From assembly GCF_000204055.1 (NCBI RefSeq), contig NW_006768895.1, positions 1 to 17,725 on the forward strand: DNA of 17,725 nt, read 5' to 3'. The stretch is from Melampsora larici-populina 98AG31 (taxonomy: Eukaryota > Basidiomycota > Pucciniomycetes > Pucciniales > Melampsoraceae). Shown piece after piece: positions 8,273-17,725 of the stretch (positions are counted from its first letter, which is position 1; every line of letters starts with the position of its first letter). The notes under the pieces were generated by a model. That model had not been told where the DNA came from. It saw only the letters and a list, made by a program, of their open reading frames with translations, and did no database searches. Position numbers and translations under genes: made by a program.

Positions 8273-11200
8273 TTAATTTGGATCAATATCTATCTCATCT
8301 TCCTCAACCCCATCAAAATCACCTTCGTTGACTTCATATAGGTCTAATTCAAGTTCAGCTTCTTCATCATCATCTAGCGGAGTAGCTTCAACAATTTCGG
8401 CTCGCATAGGTTGTTGCCACGTTTGTCTACTTCCTGCCACCAAAGCTGTCCAACGCATCCTAAAGGATAACTCATCTTCTTCAGACAGGGCACTGTAAGT
8501 CTTTGTCTTGATTAGTAGGTCAGTCATCTTCCAGTTCCATACCATCCACAATCTGGTGTGCTCCTGACTAAGACGGCCATACAGAGCCTTTAGGACAGAT
8601 TTACTCTTTTCCAAACGATCAGGTATGGGCATTGTTGGCAACCCAGCTACCTCAACGATCCATTGGTTGGCAATTGTGGTTGGGTCGTCATCTGGTAGGA
8701 TCGTAAGAAGTGAGATTTTGTTTACTAATACATATGATATAGACCTGATTGATCAAACTCACCATTGAGTGTTAGGGCGGTTTCCAAAATTGACAGCTTC
8801 TCTTGCATTTGTAATGCCCAGTTGATCGACTGCCTAAGCTCTCGCCCAACACGACGAACTTCATCATGTGCATGCGTCATGTCTAGGTACGCCCGAATGC
8901 CATCCCGTGTATCTCGATCCACGGCCCAAGGTTCATTAGGATGAGTCAGCTGACCAATGTCCCAAAACGGGTCCGCCAATGACATATTTTTTATATCTTC
9001 AAAGGGTGGGCATGGGATTGGTTGTCGGGAAGGAAATTCAGCATTGAATTTATCAACATTGTTCTTGTATGTAGTGTATTTTGTTTTCAAAGCGGCTTGT
9101 TTATCTCTCAATAGCTTTTTAGTTCTTTGTTGCATTCGAGTTCCTATTGGGTAGATAAACGATGATGAGCATCATAAGATGCGATGATTGATTACAACTT
9201 TGAAATATATGTACCTGTGCGTTCATCATTCCTAATTTGCATTTCATATACGTCCACCATAGCACCATACAGCTTAGACTTCCCCACTCGCATTCTGATT
9301 CGCCTACGCCCCTTTGGAGCTGCAATGAAGACATCTTTCATTTTGAGTTTTGTTCAATTGTGGGATAATGAGAGAGCAAACAGTACTTCTTGCGCCAGTT
9401 ATGTCTCGATAATGTTCCCCACCAAGCTCTCCTGCCAGTTCATTTATCTCTTCTTCGATGATCTGTACAGTCACAGGCAGATGAGTTAATTTTCGTTTCT
9501 CCGAGGCTGTACGATTACGATGCTGTTTTGCACGAATTTTTTGAAGTTCGTTCCTGAAAATCCAGAAGAAGCTGTCGTCAGTAAGTAGTTTCAAATGTGG
9601 TTCTATTATGACTGCCGCTTAACTCGGCCTTTTGAAGGTCTTCTTCCAGATCAACCAAGCGAGACAGCATGTTGACCAAAGATTGTGAGTCTTCATTGAT
9701 TGCTCTTAATTGAGATTCGCGTTGACGGTTCCATTGCGTTTTCAGATACTCTTCGGTGTATGTCGCGTTTTTGTTCCTCAATAGACTCAACTTTGTTTGA
9801 CTTTCACAATGTAGTTTGTCGCTCGTTTTTAGTCTTTTGACCAACCATTGAACCATGCATGTTGGATTCAATATAAGACACAGCCCTTCTAAACAGTTTT
9901 AAATTTTATTGAAATCAGCAATGAAAATCATACCAGAGTTCTTTCGTTTCATAATATTAGTGTGGCGGGCTCAAAGTTGCAATGCGCAAAGCCGGTGTGT
10001 TTTAGTAGAATACCTCAGACCTGATACTAGTGAGGAAAGGTCAGACCAAATCCGCTCCAAACCCTCACCATCCGAAAGACCCCAGCCTTCATTCAGCCTG
10101 GGATTGTATTTCAGTTGGCAAGCCCACTGATGAACATAAGAATGGAACACACTGGTTCCAAACTTTAGTTTCCCAGCTGCTCTTTCATTTTCAAATAGAT
10201 TACGCTGTATTTTTTCAATGGTACATACTTGGTCAATCAAATGTCAACTGGTTTCATTCTGGTCGAGATTCATTCACGTACCTTGATGATACTCTTTTCC
10301 ATGTTGCATCCTATATCGTACAAGATACCAAACCTTGGAGCTTCTTGGTTAGGCCTCGTGGTTTTGCGGAGTATCCAGTCCAACATTGCCACAGGATAGT
10401 ATCCCCTAAAGCAATGACTGTATCAGCATAGATAAAAAAGGAAAGCTGGATATCTGGACTTAACCGTTCTCCCGACTGTACCAAGTTGATAAATTTGAGG
10501 AGGTGATCGTGACGACACGCCATCCCCATCAACCCGGTTTCATCACACCCACGCCATGTTTGGTGTCCCCGCGTATCGTTGGCAGCAGTATGGCTGCTGC
10601 TGCAAGGGTCCTAAAGTTGAATCGAAGATGAATATATGTTATAAAAGTGTATGTATGCAAAGATCAGGACTCACAATAACATCTTCAACTCGTTGATTAG
10701 GTTGATTGGGCTGTCTAGTCGGAGGATCCATCTTTTCTTTCCATACGGCAACTTCTGCTGGTGAGATGAATAAAGAAGGTAACACACCGGTTTCACCTCG
10801 CCATGAAGCACTTGCAGATAGGTGACAACACTGCTGGAAATTTGCATCTAAACATATGTAATGATGTGGTTCGTCTTCTCGAGTTCCTGGCACCGTAGGC
10901 CCAAAACAACTGGGGCAATTCGAGGCGAGTTCTTCAATCGGTGATAATTGAAGGGCTCGAGTGGCAAGGCCTTCTTCTAGTCGGATCATCTCTCTGTAAG
11001 CATCAACAGCTGCAGAGAACCTTTTTCGCCAGTCGCGAGCCTACCAATTCATCAAACAATTTAGTCGCAAATACTATTAGATGTTCTTAAGAGTTCCACA
11101 AAATCGAATCTTACCTGATCACTGTCTCGAACCAAAAGCAGTGTGTTACACGCATCTAGGAACTCGTCAAGCGCCTCCACAAATGGGGTCAACCGTACAC

Positions 11201-11878
11201 TGGAATACTTCCATAACGTGTGATGGAATCGTAACATTTGACACGAGAAAGCTGTACAAGGTCGGGTTGGGGTTCCTCCAATGTATCCCATCCGAACAAG
11301 ACGTACGATGTCGGGAGTACATTTACAAATGATCATTTCAGTTAAAGTCAACCTTAAAATCAATTGTTCCATTAATATGCAAAGCACTGATTGGTAGCTA
11401 TCAATTAGATTCAATTGATATGTGTAAAATATCTTACCTGTGAGATCAATAGCGTCCACAAGTATTTCTTCCTTCTGCCACTCACGGCATCGACACGGCT
11501 GGTTCCAGTCGTGGTTCCATAGGGTGGGATGACCCCATTGATATGTCTCTTTTCTACAGGGCATGAACGCTGCAAAGAGCTTGGGTATCACTAGTTGCCA
11601 CGCGGCCTCTTCACCATGTCTGTTTCGAAGTTTCACGTCGATGTGAGAACACGAAGTTTTTTGAATCTTTTTTGAAAGATTTTCTCTTGTCCTTCGATCC
11701 TGTCTAAGCATCTTGCCTGGGCAATCATGTATCATGCCTTTGTACATGTACAACACGCCTTTATCTGGTGACTCGTAGGTGTAGGTAGCGTACAAACATA
11801 GGCCCCTTTGCTCAATCAACTGAAAATTCGGTTGACCGCCATCGTCCTTGTTCCCATGTTCATCTTCAAGGAGCGATT
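8273..11878 (-). CDS. KDZ (Kyakuja-Dileera-Zisupton) transposase, CxC type, eleven exons, one in-frame stop
   Basis: This DDE-type enzyme would cut and paste the element. Exons by phase-consistent GT-AG junctions: 11878-11438, 11386-11115, 11040-10675, 10610-10465, 10405-10282, 10204-9934, 9888-9624, 9553-9387, 9334-9215, 9143-8763, 8691-8273 (about 989 codons). The N-terminus has a cysteine cluster (CRCREW, CKCTPD) and the conserved block VRMGYIGGTPTRPCTAF. Next come AAVDAYRE, CPSCFGPT and CLDANFQ (first Asp, 10846-10848). They are followed by GCDETGLMGMACRHD, LYDIGCN (second Asp, 10315-10317) and LSDGEGLERIW (Glu, 10064-10066). A charged, coiled C-terminal region ends in an acidic tail. The only defect is TGA at 9973-9971. 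The first exon is uncertain: no ATG lies in frame at its start, and 11878 is a predicted acceptor (TTCTCTCAG). One donor is GTTAAG, used twice. Confidence 0.87.
9971..9973 (-). other. Premature TGA in the KDZ transposase
   Basis: The codon lies 77 codons into the exon 10204-9934. The frame continues open afterwards to the donor at 9933 and into the next exon with matching phase. A CGA (Arg) to TGA transition would explain it. It falls after the catalytic Glu, so the stopped product would keep the catalytic core but lose about 400 C-terminal residues. Confidence 0.75.
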
Positions 11879-12019
11879 CTGAGAGAATGATGGCAAAAAC
11901 ACATCTCAGAATGAAGAAGGAGTCGAGAGATTCAAATCATCTATTCACATTTCAAGATATAACCAGCTTGATGGTTGTAAACTTGTATCTCTCTTTTTCA
12001 TCATATTCATAAAAAAACC
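11879..12019. promoter_or_regulatory. Short divergent intergenic region between KDZ transposase and accessory gene
   Basis: At most about 140 bases separate the first supported transposase exon from the accessory ATG at 12020. The stretch must hold both 5' ends and perhaps a short first transposase exon. A minus-strand ATG at 12010 with a possible GTTTAC donor joins in phase, but lies only 10 bases from the other start. The plus-strand side is AT-rich (CATATTCATAAAAAAA). A shared bidirectional promoter is inferred. Confidence 0.4.
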
Positions 12020-13169
12020 ATGCCTTCGTATCTTGATTCCAACTCTACTTCTTTCGCTCACAAAACGCATCAAGTGCGCAACTGGAAGCATGGGGCTGTG
12101 GTTAAATCACTCAAGGCTAACAATGCTTTAGTAGCAAGCTCTCTTCCAAAGTCTAACTCTCAAATCTGTCGGCCATTGGCTAAATTTACTAGAATGCTGT
12201 TAGAATACAATAACATACACAAATCATACCCTCTTGAACATACATGTGAAGAACGCCTCCAACTACAATATCTCACTCAGGAAGCCACGATGTCAGACCA
12301 GCGTATTTTTGTTTTGGAACCTGCCGTTTTGAGTTCACTCACCGATAATTCAGCCAGACAAAAGATGGTTTTCCTGGCTGATCTTCAACAATACGGTATG
12401 CAACGGGCGACCTTCGACTGGAGCCTGAAAGAAGGCTGTCGCTGGAATCAAGTGATGACAAGTTTTGTTATCAAGCACTGGATACACGCCAAAGAGAGGG
12501 GTGATTTTGGAAACCTACCAATCAATCCATCACACATAACTCACACAAAACTCGAAGGGATATTGATGCGCTGGATTCGTGGAAAAGCTTCGGACATTCG
12601 ATCAGGACGGAACGCACCTGAAAAACTTCGGGTCATTGAGAATAACAAGAAGAAGCGACAGGTGAGTTTTTCTGAGATGCAAAATTTACGATAGCATGTT
12701 GATTTGGATGCATCTGATCAATTCTCACCAATAGCTATTCAAGTATCGTCACGATTCTTTTGAACGTCATCTGGGTCAAGAGTCATTAAAATTGATCCCA
12801 GATGCCGATTGCTGTTCCGAGACTGAGTGGGAACCAGACCAAACCAAACATAAGAAAGTCGGTCTGGTTTGGCGAAGTCAACAGTATGCATCCCTCTTGC
12901 ATCGCGTCGACCGTCTTTCATACGAGTAAAAAGCACAATTGGATGGAATCCTATTAGCCAGTCGACGTTTTGATCAGTGTCGTGTGGACACTTCGGATAT
13001 TAATCCGAAAGCAGCGGTTTGCTGCGGCCTTCCTCAAAACTGCTACGATCCAGTGTGGTATGATAGTCTCGATGATGATAAAAAGATCAAGCTCAAAAGT
13101 CAACCACCTTCAGAGCTTCTTAACAGTTTGGCCAACCGAATTGAACAAATTGTAATTGCCCAACCGTAG
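12020..13169 (+). CDS. KDZ-linked accessory protein of unknown function, two exons, one in-frame stop
   Basis: Exon 1 is 12020-12661 (214 codons from ATG) and exon 2 is 12735-13169. The 73-nt intron 12662-12734 (GTGAGT ... CAATAG) is phase 0. The frame runs on to TAG at 13167-13169, interrupted once by TAA at 12927-12929. The full frame is about 357 residues. No domain is recognised. It is helical and charged, with a basic run at the splice junction (NNKKKRQ), several Trp (WKHGAVV, DWSLKEGCRW, KHWIHAKERGD, RWIRGKASDIR), and a Cys-containing C-terminal part (CCGLPQNCYDPVWYDSL). Head-to-head placement 5' to the transposase, at equal state of decay, suggests it belongs to the element, perhaps as a DNA-binding partner. 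It has no visible HxD motif of the TET/JBP dioxygenases that accompany some fungal KDZ elements. Confidence 0.75.
12927..12929 (+). other. Premature TAA in the accessory gene
   Basis: TAA follows GAG at 12924-12926 and is itself followed in frame by 79 open codons to the next stop, with compositionally similar sequence. A CAA (Gln) to TAA transition would explain it. The product would be shortened by about 80 residues. Confidence 0.75.
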
Positions 13170-13574
13170 ATTAATGTGGGCACTTTGGACATTTATAGAT
13201 CATTTATATCTCAGTTTGTGTGCGGAAATGCTCAGTGTTTATATATACTACATGAGGACCTTATTTTTGTTCGATTTTTGATGAATACTTATCAATATAC
13301 TGAGTTTGTTTCAATCATGTCTTGTGTCCTGTGCTGTAAGCATGATCAAGTGGTATAATAGATGTATATACAAAGACTAATTATATCGTTTATTCAATAT
13401 CGATTATTTATTCAATATTTCACTCACTTTCAAAGCTTGAATTCCTCCTGTTCCCCAAAGAACACACTGGAGTTCTTCGGATACATATATCAAAAATGGT
13501 TATCTATTGATTGGAATCAAAGCTGAGGGAGTCTGCGTGAAAGTATATATCGGTGTTCATAACATGAGATGGAA
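13170..13574. other. AT-rich spacer between the accessory gene and the Tnp2-like gene
   Basis: No gene is supported here. It holds a 12-bp direct repeat, TTTATTCAATAT, at 13389-13400 and 13407-13418. It also holds an inverted repeat, AAGAAC at 13458-13463 with GTTCTT at 13472-13477. The boundary between the KDZ element and the Tnp2 element should lie here. No CACTA terminus was recognised. Confidence 0.5.
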
Positions 13575-16500
13575 CTATTCATCACGGTCTTCATAGCTTG
13601 ATGACATGTCAATCAATGCCTAGATCAATAATTGTGAGAAAGGGTCAGAGCCATATTTGCTACATGAATAAATACTTGAGCAGAATTAAACTAACCATAC
13701 TCCTCAAGCCAACTACAATGTTGGTGTGCTGAGAGATGCCAAATGTATTAGGTGGATTTTTGACAACGACACAGTGGCCAAAAATTTGTCTAAGACCTAA
13801 ACATCTCCTGATGAGTGGAGTGCGATAAACAACATCAGCTTTGAGATGTGGCAGTGATTTATATGGATTCAAATTGCAATCAGGTCCTTGAAGTAATGAA
13901 AAGCAGTCGACTATAAAAAAAGGGGTCGGGCCTTTTTTCAGGCGGAGAATATGTTGAATGACACCATACTCGAAGTAGGAGGACTGTGGCGGATTATGGA
14001 GTTGAATACAACTATTTCCCTTGTGAGTGGAAAAAGGTGAGAACATTTTGTTTGTATGTTTCCAGTATGATGTAGTTTTGAGTGCGGTTTGCGGATCAGT
14101 TTGATCATGTCCAAGCTCTTGGAGGAAGTTGTAAATGAAAGGTAGTGTATTGTTACATGGTGTGAAAGGACGCCATTTTGGTGTGGTTGAGCCTGATAGT
14201 TCATCCAAACCAAGAGTAATTTCGACCAGCTTGATTCATGTTGTTCTGAATATGTTTGAATAACGACTTTTTGTGTATGTGCTTTAAGCATTGTCCCCGC
14301 CGCAGTACCTGTGGTAGAAATATACATTAAAACATTAAGATTATATGCACTGAAATCAAAACAATGCAGACCCACCTGAGCGAGAGTTTTTGGGAGTTTG
14401 AACAAGGTTACCAATGTTTCTTTCCCCAGCCCACGCAGCAGTATATGGAGCCGGCCCAAATTGCCAAATTTGATCAGGAAGGTGTTGAGCGTAATGCAAG
14501 TTGGGCTTGGATTTGATATTGGGCCAAGCTTCTTGGAGATGCTCTCGATCATGCCTTAATAATATCCTGAGTGTTTTGATATCTTGTTCATTGATAATCC
14601 TTAAAGTCACAATATTCACAATCTGAGTAACTAGGTTGATCGCAGTGTAGATATTGGCCGCATCAGATTTTTTTTCGGCGTTGTATTGATACGGTAGAAT
14701 TGATATAACCATATACAAGCTGTATAAGACATGCCATTCCGTGGCCTTAGGTGTACCACAGCTAGCAGTTCCAAAGGTATGCGGAAGGTGGGTTAGCCAA
14801 GACGGAATATTGGTATTTTGAATTGTATACCAAATTATCTGCAGTTTGTGTGGAGTAATGGCGGGGCCATGAGTGGCAATAATTGTGCTATGACTGGCAT
14901 TCGAGGTGTCAGATCGGCTTTGTGTTTGGGAAGGCTCATAACTTTGTTCATCAGATATTTGGCTGGTGGTATCTTTTGCTGCTCGATTGTAATGAGTTCG
15001 TGAACTAGAGTTGTAACTGCTTGAAGTGTGATTGTCTGAAATGGATGGAGTCCCAAATGAGGAAGCATACGAAGTAGGTGCAGGAGAGGTTATCTGGGGA
15101 GCCAAAAAACAAACGAGTTCTGCAGAAGTTGATTGATGGTCACCTGAAAGAGCGAGTTTCTTTTGCTGTTCATCGAGGGTTTTTGCTGCAAGAGGAATAC
15201 GGAGATATGTACATGAAAGGTCTTTCAATATGCCTAACATGATGCAGTGCATAATGTCAACGGTAGTAAACTTGATCGGATCCCAATAAGGTAACTCAGA
15301 GAATGGGGTGGCGCGCACTCCGTTCTTTTTGACTAGCGATTGTTGAGCCGCTGCCGATGAAGCATCAAACCAAGCTTGTGATTGCTGTTTATATTGTGAC
15401 TTTGTACGTCCTTGATAAAAAGCAACGTTGACTTGATCGATATCCTGCGAAGTTATATAGCATTCACAACAAAAGTTGGTTGATGTAGGTGAGGACAAGC
15501 CGGCAATCTTCTTCATTGCAGGCAAGTCTGCGATCAGAGGCCATAGTGCGACTCGGATTAAGCGACCATCGGGGTTCAGAGAGGTCGGCTTGAAAAAAAC
15601 ACCACGCCAGAGGTCACAGAGCTCTGTTACTAACGGTTTGAACGGGTGATGAAATTGATTATAGTCAGGGTCTTTGGGACCTGGAATGATCCCGTATATA
15701 TAGGTGTTCTCGGGCTTGTAGCGTAGATGAGGAGGTAAACTGAGGCAGAAGAGTTGAATGACAGTGGCTGAATGGTGACGTGCTGAAGACTTGCCGAATG
15801 GATTGAAGGAGTCGTTATACAATCCAAAAACTAGATTACCAGGCTGCTTAGTATAAACCTTTCCATCAATACCTCGGAAAGTTTTCCAGGTTTTGCCGTC
15901 CCAGATATCAGAGTATGTGTTTTTGACTGGAGCTGTCCTGACAACTGAAAGCTCTAAAGCCTGTTCAAAAGTAGGAAAGTTAAGCATTGTTGCTAGCCAT
16001 TCAATCAAACGATGGTGCTGGAAGACCTTGCAAGGCTTCATTCGTTCATTTGATTTGTTTGAAGACGCCTGTTTGTATAATGGTGCGCTACATACAATTC
16101 GGTGCACCTTAGAAGTTTTGGAAGGGACTCGGAGACTGTTGCATGATGTGATGGTGCCAATGGTTCCGGTGGTCTGCGCATCGATGGATCCATGGAGTGC
16201 GAAGCACACAGGACAACATAATAATGTGATCATATTTGTTTCAAGTTGAAAAGTCTTGATGACTTTGATGATGTTTTGGGGGAGTTCTTTCCACACCTGC
16301 GTCCGATCACTGGGCATGGTTTTTTTGAGTCTGTCCCTTTCAAATTTAAGAGACCTTCGGCAGCTTCGGATGCTTTTTCGATCATTGAAATATTTGTTCA
16401 GTATATGAAACAATGCCTGAACGCAACGTATGTCCAGTAGAAATGTGACGGGCTTCTTGAAGGGAATCGTGTTGAAAGTCGCTACAACGGTATGGCTACT

Positions 16501-16671
16501 CTGGAGTGGATTCTTTTGAGCGGTAACGATGCGTGGGTATTTAGGTGGTCTTATGTTGGTTTGGGTAGGGATTGTGAGGGCGGCTTGGACATCTTCCAAA
16601 GATCTTTGACGCTTCACACCAGAAATTTTCGGGTCTGATCCTGATGGCAGGGGCGCAGACTGAGCCTCCAA
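13575..16671 (-). CDS. Tnp2-like (CACTA/CMC, Plavaka-type) transposase, one frameshift, 5' end incomplete
   Basis: Exons: 16671 or further upstream to 14376, 14308-13696 and 13619-13575 (ending TAG). Introns are 67 nt (GTGGGT ... CCACAG) and 76 nt (GTTAGT ... ATCTAG, branch CTGAC). Exon 1 shows CPVC near residue 153, then DGKTWKTFRG and LVFGLYNDSFNPFG (likely first catalytic Asp near 286). Next are IYGIIPGPKDP, PLIADLPAMKKIAG (likely second Asp), a CCEC pair near 401, and VDIMHCIMLGILKDL near 471. A Ser-rich insert precedes the conserved block IPSWLTHLPHTFG ... KATEWHVLY. Exon 2 holds the usual C-terminal part (GVIQHILRLK, NPPNTFGI, VGLRSM). Entering phase and the final exon disagree by one base, so a frameshift lies at about 14205-14235. 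The start at 16671 is TTG; an upstream exon is likely. Confidence 0.85.
14205..14235 (-). other. Frameshift zone in the Tnp2-like gene
   Basis: The frame entering exon 2 gives Tnp2-like sequence to about 14220. The conserved C-terminal part is in the frame shifted by -1, which opens only after a TGA at 14238-14236. One lost base explains this. No GT-AG intron of plausible size fits, and no classic slippery heptamer (XXXYYYZ) was seen. Confidence 0.65.
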
Positions 16672-17725
16672 AGCTTCGATCTTGGAGAGATGTCAGGGAT
16701 AGTTGGTGCGATGAAATAGAACTCCAGTATGAAACTGGCCTCCTAGTTCAAAAGTTTCGTTAGAGCACTCTAGAGCAGTGCAAGTGCACAGTAACCGGTT
16801 CAAATCGAAGTATGCCATTGACCATACAATGTTGTACTAAAGATGTGGGAAAATTCCAAGTGGTCAGTTGTTGCAATTCCCCTTTATGTTATTGATACTC
16901 AAGAGGTTTATGGTTAAGCTCACCGGTTAAATTGACTGTGCCTCGGCTGACCAAGAAAGAATCCTGGATTCGCTGTTGGGTTGAAACACAAAAAGAAATC
17001 TTGGAAACACAAGTTGGATCAACACAGGAAGTTGGATAGGCTGTCCCCGGGAGTCCAAACGTAAGGGATGAAGTAAAAACTTGCTCCAGGGAGTCTTGCG
17101 AAGGAGGTGTGATTTTATAGGGGAGGTAGATTGACGATAGAAAATTGCAGGGTGTTTCCAAAAGGAAGATCGGCGGTTTGAATGCTGTGGCCAGGTGAGC
17201 TGAAAAGCCTGCTGGAACCAATCTCGGTGAACGATCGTGTGTTGGAAATCTATCTGGACGCAATTTTGGCAAATGATCGAAGCCAAATGATCGAGAGTTG
17301 GCCAAATGGGTGGTTATGTGATCGAGTTGGTTGAGATTTGGGGGGGGGAAATTGAGGGTGGTTGAAATACAGAAGAACTCTTATCGAGATCCCAAATGTG
17401 CTCTCTCACGGTTCACCACGTCTCAAGTGACGTTCTGTACGTATCAGTTGAGGAGGTGGCAGTGGTACTGAGACTGTTCGAATTTGTTTTGGAATGATCA
17501 AACAGGGTATCAAACCCCACTGTGGTGTAGGGTACGCTTCTATCAACACATATTCACACCTATTTACACTATTTACATTTTCACAAACCATTTAACCTCA
17601 CTGATTCACAGTATACCATACAAAATTCGACAGCATGATTGTTATATACCTGATCACCGGAAAAGATCTCCCCAGGATCTCATAATATCTTAAAGATCAC
17701 CAGTTTATACTGTTGATACACCTTT
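16672..17725. other. Unassigned right flank, possibly with a 5' exon of the Tnp2-like gene
   Basis: A minus-strand ORF (17305-16889, no ATG) carries a donor-like GTGAGC at 16923 after a phase-1 codon. It could join an acceptor inside CGAAG just upstream of CTTTGG (about 16678), giving a 245-nt intron and linking to the Tnp2 frame. In another frame the same DNA reads ICQNC ... VH, weakly like the zinc-finger start of such transposases. Neither is firm. A run of nine G lies at 17340-17348. Beyond 17350 nothing convincing was seen. Confidence 0.3.

Larger units (their letters stand above)
8067..13574. mobile_element. KDZ DNA transposon with divergent accessory gene, ends unresolved
   Basis: The element is defined by its two genes (8273-13169). 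The outer limits given are only the neighbouring genes' edges. Terminal inverted repeats and target duplications were not identified. The near-complete exon structure and single stops indicate a recent copy. Confidence 0.6.
13575..17305 (-). mobile_element. CACTA/Plavaka-like DNA transposon, ends unresolved
   Basis: The element is defined by the Tnp2-like transposase. Termini beginning CACTA and a 2-3 bp target duplication would be expected but were not located on either side, so these limits follow the gene evidence only. Confidence 0.5.

Noticed and set aside
12020..13169. Accessory gene as a TET/JBP dioxygenase
   Set aside because: No HxD ... H iron-binding pattern or other dioxygenase block is visible in the translation.
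13938..14552. Minus ORF of 204 residues as a separate gene
   Set aside because: It spans exon 1 end, an intron and part of exon 2 of the Tnp2-like gene, so it is an alternative frame, with its 5' part covering the pre-frameshift coding frame.
17406..17693. Short ORFs on both strands near the right edge
   Set aside because: They lack motifs, overlap each other on opposite strands and show no splice or composition support.
1..17725. CRISPR array or bacterial operon features
   Set aside because: Spliceosomal introns and eukaryotic transposons dominate. The tandem array at 6391-6528 has no unique spacers.

Overview
This window looks like a transposon graveyard from a basidiomycete fungus, most likely a rust (Pucciniales). 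The reasons are genes cut by many short GT-AG introns (45-77 nt) with CTGAC/CTAAT-like branch sites, a KDZ transposase of the CxC type, a Tnp2/Plavaka-like CACTA transposase, and a tyrosine-recombinase retrotransposon. The genus is inference. No ordinary host gene, tRNA, rRNA or CRISPR array was recognised.

Layout. (1) 1-1209, minus: a retropepsin ORF of an LTR (gypsy-like) element. (2) About 1240-7640, minus: a DIRS-like element, probably of the Ngaro type. It has a two-exon Gag-like gene (7479-4920), a reverse transcriptase/RNase H (4853-3063) and a tyrosine recombinase (2782-1706). A hairpin-rich tract lies beyond the recombinase. (3) 7644-8024, minus: a CCHC zinc-knuckle Gag fragment. With region 1 it may be the split host of the DIRS-like insertion. 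(4) 8273-13169: a KDZ DNA transposon with an eleven-exon transposase (minus) and, divergently transcribed, a two-exon accessory gene of unknown function (plus). (5) 13575-16671 and probably beyond, minus: a Tnp2-like transposase with two introns and one frameshift. (6) 16672-17725: mostly unassigned, possibly holding a 5' exon of the Tnp2 gene.

The transposases are nearly intact. Splicing the KDZ gene at GT-AG sites gives one continuous frame over eleven exons, with all three expected acidic catalytic residues and a single in-frame TGA. The divergent accessory gene also has a single in-frame TAA. Both stops are what one C-to-T change would produce (CGA to TGA, CAA to TAA). The Tnp2 gene carries a single apparent one-base loss. 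The region therefore looks recently active and recently silenced. The least explained parts are the KDZ accessory gene, the hairpin array at 1240-1550 and the repeat-bearing intron inside the retroelement gag gene.
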